This document shows, one piece after another, positions 46,461 to 57,184 of a stretch of DNA of 64,000 bases (position 1 is the first letter of the stretch; every line of letters starts with the position of its first letter). The notes beneath the pieces were generated by a model. It searched no databases. It was not told where the DNA came from and saw only the letters and a program-made list of their open reading frames with translations. The stretch lies in contig NC_081408.1 in the NCBI RefSeq assembly GCF_030272615.1, positions 340,536,793 to 340,600,792 of the forward strand, written 5' to 3'. The position numbers and the translations under genes were made by a program. The DNA comes from Cryptomeria japonica. Taxonomy: Eukaryota; Streptophyta; Pinopsida; Cupressales; Cupressaceae.

Positions 46461-46472
46461 TTTGATACCAAT
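46461..46472 (-). other. Primer-binding site of H
   Basis: The complement reads ATTGGTATCAAA, directly after the 5' LTR end. It resembles the TGGTATCAGAGC site that pairs with plant initiator tRNA-Met. Confidence 0.7.
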
Positions 46473-47579
46473 TGATGGACTTGTAAAGCACTGAGAGGGG
46501 GGATGAATCAGTGACACCAAAAATAATACTACTTTAAACACTGACCAGTAGATATACTTAACAAGTTTGTTAAACACTATGCATGCAATCCAAAATGATA
46601 TAAAAGAATCCACAATAAGTAAAACATCCACCATTACACAAGTGTTTATATGTGGAAAACCCAAATGGGAAAAACCACGTTGAGATGGGACTCACAAGTT
46701 AACTATCTACAGTAATAGATAACTGATCGGTTAGGGTCTACAAAAAGTTTCTCTACTAGGAGAAAATCCTGTTAAAGATCCTAAAGCTTAGTTAAAAGCT
46801 ATACCCTGTTAGAGGTAGTACCTTGTTAGGAGTAACCTCGGTAGAGGATTTCAGTATCCAAACTAATGGATCACCTGGTTAGAGGATTTGTACAATGAAG
46901 CTTGTTAGAGCTTACCTGGCTAGGGGATTTGACTATTGTAGTGATTAGAAAACAATAGATGGTGTGATCTAGTAGTAGCACAACTTGCTTGAATAGATCC
47001 TCTTCTGCACACTCAAAACTTTATTACCAACATACTCTGCAACTTAAAACTTCTACCTTCGCATAAAAACATCACATATCATATCTCCTTTTCTCATACA
47101 AAATAATTCAATGTGATATTAATATATAGACATTTAGATTTCATGTTGGCCTTGAGAAATCATATCACAATTTCCTAGGTGCAGTGTATCTAGTCAAACA
47201 ATCATAACTCATCACCAAAATACCACCAAAATTTGTCAGCGAGGATAACTCATCACATAATCAATGAATATCGGTTGGATTAAAAATACCAGTTGGAGTT
47301 AAACATTTAAACCTTTTTCCCTTGGATGCTCCTTGGATAATCTTCGCTGGATCTTCAAGTTGATGTTGCATTATGAATATCCATTTATATAAATATATGC
47401 ACATCAGTTGACTCCATGCATATTCTGGTTGTCACCATGAACTAGTTTGATATAAACCTTCTAGTATACTGGTTGCAATATAAATAAATTTGAAGTCAGA
47501 CCGATAGACAATGTGAACATATGTGTGTGTGTGTGTTACATCAGTGGCAATATATAAATCATTACAATCATCATCAAGC
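46473..47579 (-). repeat. 5' LTR of H
   Basis: Matches 22787-23894. It carries a GT run (about 47523-47536), the GGGAAAAACCACG block (46644-46682) and the terminal hairpin. Confidence 0.8.
46489..46513 (-). promoter_or_regulatory. LTR hairpin with C-run loop (H, 5' LTR)
   Basis: CACTGA (46489-46494) pairs perfectly over 6 bp with TCAGTG (46508-46513). The other LTR of H has ATTGA and TCAAT at these arms. Confidence 0.55.
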
Positions 47580-49857
47580 CAACACAACCATGCCTACAAA
47601 ATCAAAATCAAAATTAGTTTTAGCAATGGAAAAATCAGGGACCTAAACAAACTTGGGGACAACCACCACCTCTTATCACTAGTCCTAATGCACCTAACGA
47701 GTAGGTTAACCAACCTCCAATTCTAGCCCATCCTGTGCCAAATCCAAAAAAACCCGTCTTGAGCAAGTATTTAGTGCTGACTTTAACCCCTCTGGTTTAA
47801 ACTTAATCAAGATAAATGAGATTTAGTTGAGGAATCACAATGTACCCTCTAAAGATAACTCAAATAAGGATGAGGATAAAAAAGAGGAATTAAAAGAAAA
47901 ATATCACGAGTCTAAGGAAACATTAAATAAAGATCCTTTTCTTGAATAGTTAGATATTCCACAAAAATATCTTGATATCTCCTAATTTGAAAATACTAAT
48001 ATGGTTGATTCTCCACTTTTTAGGGAATTGAAGAAAATCAATATTGAAATTCCTTTGCTAAAAGATATCAAGGATATTCATGAGATTAATTAGCTTATCA
48101 AATCAATGTGCATTAAGACACCAGGGAGAAAACATAAGTTTTTTTCCATGATTCAAATAGGGACCAAGATTACTGATGTTTTGTTAGGAAGATTACTTCC
48201 CAAAAAGTAAAGTGATCCAGAAAGTCATGTGATTACCCTGAGTATAAGAGGACTAGAGATTCCCAATGTCTTAATAGATTTAGGGGCAGCTATAAATGTG
48301 ATAGCAGTGGACATGATAGAAATGTTAGGAATGACCAGGGTGCAACCCACAACCATAGTACTTTAGTTAGCATATCATTCCACTGCTAAACTTGAAGGAG
48401 GTTTAGAAGATGTCACTATGACAATTGATACTTTAGACTATCCATTTTATTTTCTCATTCTAAAAGCCAAGAAGAAGTCTCTAGGTTATCCAATCATTTT
48501 AGGAAGACCTTGGTTAGCTGTTTCTACAATTCTTATTGATTGTAGATTAGGGAGTATGACCATCTTGAATGGTCAAAAGTAGAAGGAATTGACACTTTAT
48601 CCTCTAGCTAAACCTACCATTCATTCTAATACTCAGCAATGGGTCAACGATGATATGGATTTTGCAGGGGATGGAGTGGTTGAGTTGGCCATGGTTACTC
48701 TAACTAAGCATATGGATGAATATTAAAAGTATGTGGAACAAGGGAAAAAGTTGGACAATGGAAAAGAAAAAGGTGTTGAAAATCAAGAGAATTCTTCTCT
48801 CAATAGAATCATTGATTTGTCTAATGAACTGCACATTAATAACCCAAATCCTTGTTCTATTAATTCTATTATTGGAGAACTAGGAGTGGATAGGAGTGAA
48901 ATAAGAGAAATTTTGATTTCATCAAATAAACTTCTATTTATTAGCTCATCCTTATTGCCTATTGAGGAGGAGAAGTTAAAAAAAACCTTAGAAAACCATT
49001 CAAAAAAATTTGCATGGGACTACACTGACATGAGAGGAATACATCCTTCAATTTGTATGATTCATATATACACAGGGGATGTAAAACTAGTCAGGCAAGG
49101 TTAGAGAAGAATTAATCCCTTTTTAAGGGATTCTGTCAAGAAAGAAATAGAAAAGTTTTTAAAATTTGGATTCATCTACCCAATCTCTGATAGCTAGTGG
49201 GTTTCACCATTGGTTATTGTGCCAAAAAATAATGGGAAATGGTGAGTATGTGTGTATTTTAGGGAACTAAGCAAAGCTACTAAGATGGATTATTTTCCTC
49301 TCCCATTCATTGATCAAGTGTTATATAATCTAGCTGGTAATAGTTATTTCTCCTTTTTAGATGGCTTTAGTGAGTATAATTAGTTTTATCTGGTGCCTGA
49401 GGACCAAGATAAGACAACATTTACTTGTCCTTGGGGAATGCTTTCATATAGGGTTCTTCCTTTTGGACTATACAATGCACCGACCACCTTTCAAAGAGTT
49501 GTTTTAACCATCCAGGTTTATATGGATGAATTCTTAGTCCATGATAAAACCTATGATGAAGCTTTGGAAAATTTGAATTAAGTTTTACAAAGGTCTAAGG
49601 ATCACTAGTTGTCTTTAAATCATGAAAAATATTCACTAATTATGATAAAAGGAATTATTTTAGGTCATCACATATTCAAGGATGGTATTAAAGTAGACCC
49701 AAAGAAAGTTGAAATCATCCAAAAAATATAAGTTCCTAAAACACAGAACGATGTGATAATCTTCCTCGGTCATCTAGGTTACTATAGACGGTTTATTGAA
49801 TGATTCAGTAAGATTGATGAACCTTTGTTTTTGTTAGCAGCAATCAAGAAGGAATAT
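47580..49857 (+). pseudogene. Gypsy D gag tail, protease and reverse transcriptase
   Basis: Resumes the Asn/Gln-rich gag tail (QNQNQN, about 47594), then a damaged linker. From 48115 to 49857 one frame holds with about twelve stops and no frame change. Retropepsin: VLLGRLLPKK, HVITLSIRGLEIPNVLIDLG with the catalytic D-L-G, and YPIILGRPWLAV. Reverse transcriptase: FGFIYPISDS, WVSPLVIVPKNNGKW, YFPLPFIDQVLYNLAGN, YFSFLDGFSEYN, TTFTCPWGMLSYRVLPFGLY and NAPTTFQRV, then YMDEFLVHDKTYDEAL. The usual YMDD box reads YMDE, and about 20 residues before it are missing. It breaks off after LAAIKKEY where Copia E inserted. Confidence 0.85.
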
Positions 49858-49882
49858 TGAGAAGGGGGGGGGGTGAATCAAT
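49856..49882 (-). promoter_or_regulatory. LTR hairpin with C-run loop (Copia E)
   Basis: ATTGA (49856-49860) pairs with TCAAT (49878-49882). The G run is ten on this strand. The outermost two bases may belong to the target rather than to the LTR, so only three pairs are certain to be element sequence. Confidence 0.4.
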
Positions 49883-51044
49883 CTTTCATCGGAAGTCCAA
49901 ACTTAACCACCAAAAATAGATCTAATAAACAATAGAAATAAGATAGATAGGCAATTTAATAGCATAACAAACAACACCAATATTTTGACATGTAAAACCC
50001 AGTTAAGGGAAAAACCATGGTGGGAACCTACCCACAGTAAGATGATACTTTGCACTAGTATGTGAAAATATTACAATGGGGAATGCACTTGTATTCAAGC
50101 ACACTTCCTAGAGATCACTTCTTAACTAATATTTTCCCAAAAGACTACAACTATCATGGAAGTCTCACTAACTTACAATAAGATTTAGACTACAATCGAA
50201 AAGAAATCAATTGAAAGAATATCATCTTCAAATGCCTAATTACAGTTTCGGTTAAGCACAAATATTTGCCCTGGAACACCAATCTCACCACAAGCTCTAG
50301 AACAAAGGATAAATCACTTGTTCACACATAAACCTCTCTCTAATAATGTAGACACAACAATGACACCCAAACTACATGAATATATCACCTATATATACAA
50401 TTCATCAACCTTGAAAACAAGGTCGGCTAAACCCTCAACCCTCAATTACAAAATTACATCACACAATACAAATATCAACCACAAGACCAATATAATGATT
50501 TATCTATCATATCATGTTCCTAAATCAAATTCCCAAATGATCACATCCATTAGAAATCACTCCAAGATCAATCATAACATCCTACACCACCAAGAATGTG
50601 GCATAACATGCAAATCATCACAACTTGATAGAAACCACAAAAAAATTGCACAACAATCAATGCAGATCACCAAGACCAATAGGACATGACTAGGAAATGC
50701 CAACAATAATTTTAGAATCATCTGAAATAAATGCACCAACACCACTTATCAAATCTTCATCAATCAACATCTGAAAGATGAAGCACACAACCCATCAACA
50801 ACTATCACAAAGAAAGATAACTTACGAAGCACCAAATCACAAACCATCCAAGATAATATCCAAAAGTATCAGCACCAGATCTAATCACACTGGAATATAC
50901 TAGAGGAAATATCAACCTTTGCAAAACAATGATCAATAAAATAATACTACAAACCAAATCAGAAAATCTTCCCAATCACACCAAAATAAATATTAGGAAT
51001 ATGTTGACATCAATGACAACAACAATGCATGAACATATCCAACA
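49858..51044 (-). repeat. 3' LTR of Copia E
   Basis: Minus-strand start TGTTGGATATGTTCATGC follows the purine tract. It contains the GGGAAAAACCATGG block (49984-50027). Its other end stops right at the C-run hairpin, about 25 bases earlier than in related LTRs. The 123-codon frame at 50318-50689 inside it is Asn/Thr/His-rich low complexity and not considered a gene. Confidence 0.7.
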
Positions 51045-51056
51045 ATCTCCCCCTTT
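51045..51056 (-). other. Polypurine tract of Copia E
   Basis: The complement reads CCAAAGGGGGAGAT-type sequence directly before TGTTGG. A weaker upstream sister lies at 51171-51195. Confidence 0.65.
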
Positions 51057-51199
51057 GGCATTGATAGGAACTTATGAATGTGAAAAAAAATCAATGGAAA
51101 GAAAAGAAGATATCACCAACAAACCCCCCCTAAGATTAAGACTTAGTAAGAATTTTTTCGCATGAACTCTCTCTCCCTTTTACAACAATACCAAAGCTC

Positions 51200-52627
51200 A
51201 CAAAATAGAAAACCAAAAAGAAACAAAAATCTCTCACTCCAAAACATAGACTACTTTAGCAAAGGAGCACCACCAACATACCAGTCCGGATAAAGAGATA
51301 AAGCTCTGAAATCCATCAGATTGAAGCAACTCAATACATCTAGTTCTCATCAGAAAGGGTGGATACTCCTAACTTGTCTCTTAAATAGAAAAATATATCT
51401 ACAAGAAAAGGTTTAGTGAAAATATCAGCTATTGTTCCTTTGTAGATACATACTCCATCTTCACCTTCTCTTAAATGAATTTATCTCTGAAGTAATAATA
51501 TTTGATTGGCGCATGTTTACTATTTGATTGTTGCACCAGATTCTTTGACATGTTAATAGCACTAAAATTATCACACTATATAACAGTAGGCTCATCATAA
51601 ATAACTCTGATATCATTCAACATTTGCTTCATCCAAAATATGTTAGTGCAATTAGTAGAAGAAACAATGTACACAACTTCAGCAGTAGATAAAGACATTG
51701 AATAATGTTTCTTGCTAAGCCATGAGACCAATTTCTCACCCAAAAAGAATTCTCCATCAATAGTGCTCTTCTGGTCATCATCACTAGCCCAATCAGCATC
51801 AATATAGGCACAAAGCATGAAATCATCATTCCTAAGATACCATAATCCATAGTATACAGTTCCCTTCAGGTATTTGAATATCCTCTTCACAATAGTGAGA
51901 GGACTCTCTTTTGGATCATCTTAATATCTAGGAGCCATGCACACAACATGCATAATGTTTGGCCTAGTTTGAGTAAGATATAACAGTCCACCAACCATGT
52001 AGCTGTACAAGCTCTAATTAGCTTTGGGAGATTCATCATTCTTGGACAAATTACTACCAATCACCATAGGAGTTCCAAGCAGTTTGGAATCATATAATCC
52101 AAACTTCTTCAACAATTTTTTTACATACTTAGTTTGTGATATGAATATAGCTTTTCCAGCCTGTACAATCTACAAACCTAAGAATTTTTTTATCTCACCA
52201 ATCATAGACATCTTAAATTCTTTTTGCATATCACCAACAAAATTTATGTACAAGTTATCATCACCACCCAAGATAATATCATCAACAAAGACTTCAACAA
52301 TCAGGATGTTATCATTTTCTATCTTAAAGTACTGATTACTTTTAGTAACACCTTTATTGAATCCCAATTTCAACAAGTATTCATCTAGTCTAGCGTACTA
52401 GGATCCAAGGGCTTGTTCCAATCCAAAAAGAGATTTCTTCAACTTACATACCATGTCTCCATCATCCAATAGTGAAAATCCATTAGGTTGTTCAATGTAT
52501 ACTTCTTCCTCAAGATCACCATTCAAAAAGGTAGATTTGGCATCCATCTGATATACCTTGAAATCTCTATAAGTAGCATAAGCAAGAAATAGTATAACAA
52601 CTTCAAGTCTAGCAACCAAAGAAAAAG
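51200..52627 (-). pseudogene. Copia E pol remnant (reverse transcriptase, RNase H)
   Basis: Reading leftward: TFSLVARLE at the cut edge (52625), then FKVYQMDAKSTFLNGDLEEE, VYIEQPNGFSLLDDGDMVCK and KKSLFGLEQA. The catalytic segment is VEVFVDDIILGGDD, with FVDD intact, followed by FKMSMIGEIKKFLGL. RNase H lies at 51890-51576 (FKYLKGTVYYGLWYLRNDDF, CAYIDADWASDDDQKST, SLSTAEVVYI). The pol end follows (QQSNSKHAPIKYYYFRDK, MEYVSTKEQ). Stops and a frame change inactivate it. Confidence 0.85.
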
Positions 52628-53077
52628 TGTGAGATTTTTCCAAGATCAAGGGCACAATGAAAAGCACAAAAGAGAGACAAACGTATGAAAAGAACAAACT
52701 GTATTCTCATCAATATACAAATGATCAACTAGATTAACCAATACAATGAATATAGGGTTTCATATATAGGCAAGGCCAATTGGATATGTGAGCACATAAT
52801 CATGACATGTGGCTTAATGAGAAACAATGGTAGGTAAGAAAAAGTAGGGGTAGGTAGGAGAAATAATATAATATTCCATAAGAGGTGGATGAACCACTGA
52901 ATGTGGAGTGTAACAACAAGATAAGACCACAAAAGGTGGAATTTCTCCTACAAGCATCATCCTTATGTGCACACTTCCCTAAGTGTCTCATATCCAAACT
53001 ATGATGAGATGAATTATCCTAAGTTAACTTAAGTGAAGTGTAATTATATCCTATAAGAATAAATAATTACACCAACA
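52628..53077 (-). repeat. 3' LTR of Copia F
   Basis: Minus-strand TGTTGGTGTAATTATTTATT to AAATCTCACA. The left end cuts the reverse transcriptase frame of E. The short frames at 52729-52997 inside it are not coding. Confidence 0.75.
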
Positions 53078-53090
53078 CCCCCCCTTAAGT
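53078..53090 (-). other. Polypurine tract of Copia F
   Basis: The complement reads ACTTAAGGGGGGG directly before TGTTGG. The 53091-53400 stretch is 3' untranslated DNA with no gene. Confidence 0.65.
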
Positions 53091-53400
53091 GAAACTTAGT
53101 GGAATGAAGACTCAAGTAAACAATGCAATATGGGTTCTGACTACTAGGCCATGATAAGTACCCATGTACAATATTCAAATGCAAGCAAACCTTTGAAATG
53201 AAATCTCTCACAAATGGAGAAAGGGAGAAAACCTAGTGGGAAAAAATTCCCCCCCCAAAAGAGAGAAAAAAGTACAAAAGAATCCCAAAGAAGAAGGACA
53301 AAACCTCAAAGAGGAAAAAGTTCCCCCAAAGAGAGGAAGGAGAAGTTAGCTGACCCCACCCAATGAGACATCCTACACCCCCAAGAGAGTTTACCACTAC

Positions 53401-54900
53401 TGGAGCTTACTGTCGGTCAAGGGTTTGGTGAACATGTCTGCAACTTGCTCCGTTGTAGGACAATACTGCAAATAAACGACTTGCTCTTGAATTAGCTCTT
53501 AGATGTAGTGCATATGAATCTCGATGTGGTTGGTCTACTGATGTTGAACCGGGTTGTTTGATATTGCAATAGAACTTTGATTGTCACAATGTAGAACTGT
53601 CAGTCGTGGAGTGGAGAACCCAAACTCTATGAGAATATTTTGAAGCCAAATAGTCTTAGTCACTATATTAATAGCCCCTCGATACTCTACCTCAGTTGAA
53701 GAGAGAGAAATAGCATGCTACTTCTTGCTCTACCAACAAATGGGGCCCGAACAAAGGTGGAAGATGTAACCAGAAGTGGACTTATGATCATCAAGATCTC
53801 CAGCCCAATCAGAGTCTGTGTAACCAACGAAGCGAAGTCCTATGCCTTCTCCATACTAAATCCCAAAATGATGTATCCCTTGGATGTAGTGTAGGATGCA
53901 TTTGGTGGCTTTTCAATGAATCTCATGTGGTTCCTACATGAACTGGGAAACCATGTCAACCACAAAAGAAATGCTAGGGTGCATGTGAGTCAATTAGATG
54001 AGACTACCTAGAAGTTAACAATACAATATGCAATCAATTGTTGGAGAAGAGCACTTAGCCTCAAGCTTGACTCCTCAAAAGAAAGGGAATTGATGTAGGC
54101 TTACAATCAACCATATGAAATCATGCAAGTAGATCAAGAGCACTCTTGAGATATGAAAGAGTAATCCTAGAAGATGACTATGAAATCTCTATCCCAAGAA
54201 AGTACTGCAAAAGACCTAAGTGTGTAATAGCAAATCTGTCATTCAAGGCAGATTTGACACTACTAATGATCGATGTGATGGTGCCTGTAATGATCAAATA
54301 ATCAACATAGAGCACAAGTATCAAGTGTGATTCATCCTGTCATAAAATGTAGACATTCATATCACAATGACACTTGGTGAACCTTGCTGAGAGAAGAAAG
54401 GATTAATCCATCTTGGCGTACCAAGACCTAGGGGCCTGCTTAAGGCCATATAGGGATTTCCTCTGTTTGCAAACCAAAATAGAATCCTGGATGAAACCCT
54501 ATGGTTGCTCCATATATATCTCCTCATCAAGATCCCCATGAAGAAAATAAATCTTCACATCCATCTGATGTACAACCCAACCATGAGTTGTAGCAATAGC
54601 AAGTGTCAAGCGAATGGAGTTCATCTTGGCTATGAGCGCAAAGGTCTCAGTATAGTCAATACTTGGAACCTAAGAGAAACATTTTGCAACAAGTCAAGCC
54701 TTATACTTATCCATACTACAATCAATTGCAAACTTGGTCTGATAGATCCATTTACATAGAACCATCTTTCTCCCCTTAGGGAGAGGGACTAACTCCCATG
54801 TGTTGTTCCTCATCAAGGAACTATACTCTTCCTCCATAGTTTGGTCCCACTTGAGAACCCCTAATGCTTCCTGAAATGTCTGTGGATCAAAAGTGGTAGA
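53401..54900 (-). pseudogene. Copia F reverse transcriptase and RNase H
   Basis: Reading leftward from about 54900: reverse transcriptase segments (DLDEEIYMEQP, KSLYGLKQAPRSWYAKMD) and a catalytic box LVLYVDYLIITG, where Copia enzymes have YVDD; the second Asp is Tyr, so the enzyme is dead. RNase H follows near 53830-53700 (YTDSDWAGDLDDHKSTSGY, AISLSSTEVEYRG), and then EQVADMFTKPLTDSKLQ marks the pol end near 53410. The 54357-54539 open stretch is a frame shadow of the reverse transcriptase. Confidence 0.85.
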
Positions 54901-55149
54901 AATGTATGCATGTGGAAGGTCTTGATGTTGTGATTGAGTTCTCTATGTATCTAAAGGATCCCTAGTATGAGAACTCGCTGACTCAAGTGTTTGTCGATCT
55001 CAATGAGGTCTAGGTGGAGGTGGAGAAAGAGGCTCCTCAATGACAAGTGGACCCTACAGAGGGGTAACAATGTGAGTCAAAGTTGAAGGAGTCTCATCAT
55101 CTGAATCACTCACATGACTATCCACAATGGAGAAAGGTGGAGGAGGTAG

Positions 55150-56287
55150 AGAGGCTAAGTTAGGAGATCTTTCCTCAAAATGAACACTCTTCTCAGTAAA
55201 CACCTCATGTGTCTCAGGATCCATCAATTGATATGCCTTAACACCCTCAAGATATCCAACAAAAATACAAGGCTGAATCTAAGGTTCCAATGCCTTGTGT
55301 TTTTGCAGAGGAATGCAAGCTCATGCTAGACACCCAAAGACTAAAATATCTCACAATGGGTTTCCTACCAGCCCAAGCCTCAAAGGGAGTAATACCCATC
55401 AAAGCTTTGTGAGGAACCCAATTTTGGATGTGTGTGGCACAACAAATAACATCTTCCCAAAAGGTGGGATCAAGAGAATGTGAATGTATCATAGAACTAG
55501 CCATTTTTTTGAGAGTTCTATTCTCACGTTCTTCAACTCCATTCTATTGTGGAGTGTAGGAAACAAAATGCTGAAGATCAATCCCCTCAAATGTACAAAA
55601 ATCCTTAAGTCTTTTGCTCACATATTCCCTTCCATTATATGTGCAAAGAATCTTGACCACTTTCCCTAATTTCTTCTCCACATGAGCCTTGAAGTCTAGA
55701 AATCTATCAAACACTTCACTCTTATGAATAATAAAATAGACCCAAGTGAAGCAGGAGTAGTCATCAATGAAGGTGAGGACATAGCAGGCCTTGCTAAATG
55801 AAGGTGATGGAAATGGACATGCTACATCACTGTGAACAAGTTGAAGAAATTTGAAAGCTCTCCAAGATTTCCCCTTATCAAATTTCTCCTCAGTATGCTT
55901 ACCCATGGAGCACCTTGAACATACACCCTCTAAAAAAATGATTCGAGGTAGACTTGTGACTATGTCTTTAGTGCTAAGCTGCTAAAGATAGTGATAGTTG
56001 AGGTGACCAAACCTCTCATGCCATAGCTTACTTTCTAAATTTGAATCAGTAAGAAAGGCCCTAAAAGGAGAACTTGGCACAAAGTGGGAGAATGAATAAA
56101 GCCTTGAGTTGTCATCAACTTGTCCCACTGCTACCAAGGTATCATTATCAAGTTCCTTTACCACAACTGATTCAGGTGTAAACTCAACCTTTTTCCCATT
56201 CCCATAGAAAGTGATTTGGTAGATAGAGAGAAGATTGGTAGATAAGTTAGGAACATAAAGAACATTCTCAAATGTCCCATCATCCAT
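55150..56287 (-). pseudogene. Copia F integrase and pre-integrase segment
   Basis: From 56287: MDDGTFENVLYVPNLSTNLL is the protease/pre-integrase junction, followed by LWHERFGHLNYHYL, the H-H of the integrase zinc-binding end. The catalytic core (55906-55544) has LVHSDVACPFPSPSF with the first Asp and FIDDYSCFTWVYF. The second catalytic Asp is lost: LCTYNGREY stands where Copia has TDNGGEY. The tail includes WEDVICCATHIQNWVPHKAL and GITPFEAWAGRKP, then CIFVGYLEGVKAYQLMDPET. Integrase would join cDNA to the chromosome. Confidence 0.85.
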
Positions 56288-56289
56288 GT

Positions 56290-57184
56290 CAACTTAACCT
56301 TTCCCTTCAACCTCGACTTGTGTATCATCACCTATGTAAATGTGAGGTACCTTAGATGGCACCAATGAAGAAAATTTCTCCTTTGTAGAACCCATGTGAT
56401 AAGAAGCACCCGAGTCAAGTATCTACTAATGTGAAGAACTTGTTTTAGCCACAAATGCTTGCCCTTTTCCCTTAGACTGTGAGGTAGAAGGAGATGATTC
56501 CTTCTTGTTGTAGGGGGAAGAAAAATTGATGTTGTTCTTCTCAAGGAGATGTGTCAACTCATCAACTTTCTTAGTGTGGCATTGATAATCATCATGACCA
56601 TACTTCTTACAATAAGAACAAGTTGGTTTATCCTTCTTAGGTGGATTCCCCTTCTTGTAAGAGGATGAAAAATCACCTTGTGATGGAGAGGATGATTGTC
56701 CTTTTCCCTATTGTGGCTTTGACTTATATTACTTCTTCTTGTTGTTGGAATATTTTCCTTGACTCCCTTGATTAGCCACCAAAGCCTTGGACTTTGAATA
56801 CTTGAGAATCCCCATGTTTAACAACAAATTGTTCCAACATCAATGTTTGTGTGAAAGCATCAAATGAAGGCATAGTGTAGGAACTCCCCACTATCAAATG
56901 ATGAGTTTGGAAGCTAGAAAGAAATGTTGCATATTCAAGCGCAAGCTTGTACAACAAGTTGAATATCAACTGAGCATCCTTTTTGTCAACTCCACAATCC
57001 TTAAGGTTTGCTCTTAGCTCATTTTCTTTGGTGACATAATCTTGGATTGCGTCAAAATTCTTGGGATCCAAGTTGGTGAGCTCATTTTCAATCTTGTAAC
57101 CTCTGATTTCATCAACTTGTCCAGACAATTTCTATAATATTTCCCAAGCCTCTTTGATTGTAGAACACTTCTCAATGTGAAAAA
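56290..57184 (-). pseudogene. Copia F gag C-terminal part
   Basis: The frame enters at the junction with G as HIEKCSTIKEAWEIL, then KLSGQVDEIRGYKIENELTN and CGVDKKDAQLIFNLLYKLAL, the alpha-helical UBN2-type capsid domain of Copia gag. A zinc knuckle CSYCKKYGHDDYQC (CX2CX4HX4C, about 56615) follows a Lys-rich linker. The 5' end of gag lies beyond the window or is lost. Stops are present between the capsid domain and the knuckle. Confidence 0.8.

Larger units (their letters stand above)
22787..47579 (-). mobile_element. Element H: 24.8-kb Copia-type LTR element without pol, split by element I
   Basis: Two 1.1-kb LTRs (left 22787-23894, right 46473-47579) in minus orientation flank a primer site (complement of 46461-46472, ATTGGTATCAAA) and a purine tract (complement of 23895-23911). 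The interior, 5.3 kb once insertion I (26064-43355) is removed, encodes a gag-like protein and a long second protein. No protease, integrase, reverse transcriptase or RNase H is seen. CAACC before and CAACA after the element may be an imperfect target duplication; the borders are uncertain by a few bases. It is a large non-autonomous element. Confidence 0.75.
19832..49857 (+). mobile_element. Gypsy D (Athila/Tat-like), host of the nested insertions
   Basis: D consists of an LTR-like start (19832), a leader, a gag piece (22008-22786) and, after the 24.8-kb insertion H, the gag tail, protease and reverse transcriptase (47580-49857). The two halves join in one reading frame inside an Asn/Gln/Trp-rich gag tail. 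The 3' remainder (rest of pol, 3' LTR) is not seen because Copia E interrupts the reverse transcriptase at 49858. The retropepsin box reads LIDLGAAIN, the D-L-G form that is common in Athila/Tat and related plant Gypsy elements. Confidence 0.75.
49858..52627 (-). mobile_element. Copia E (minus), inserted in D and cut by F
   Basis: The 3' LTR (49858-51044), a purine tract, the pol C-terminus, RNase H and the C-terminal two thirds of the reverse transcriptase are present. The element stops at 52627 where Copia F begins. The remainder (integrase, gag, 5' LTR) should lie beyond F and G, outside the window. Its left end coincides with the interrupted reverse transcriptase frame of Gypsy D. Confidence 0.8.
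52628..57184 (-). mobile_element. Copia F (minus), inserted in E and cut by G
   Basis: A 450-bp 3' LTR (TGTTGGTGTAAT...AATCTCACA), a purine tract, then RNase H, reverse transcriptase, integrase, pre-integrase segment, zinc knuckle and gag. Only the gag N-terminus, primer site and 5' LTR are missing, separated off by element G. It lacks the C-run hairpin and differs clearly from the other Copia-type families here. It is the most complete pol in the window, although broken by several stops and mutated active sites. Confidence 0.85.

Noticed and set aside
47523-47536. GT dinucleotide run as a regulatory element
   Set aside because: A short microsatellite within H's 5' LTR, shorter in the other LTR; ordinary slippage explains it.
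50318-50689. Open frame of 123 codons inside the LTR of Copia E
   Set aside because: Asn/Thr/His/Ser-rich composition follows from the A/C-rich strand and no related LTR preserves it.
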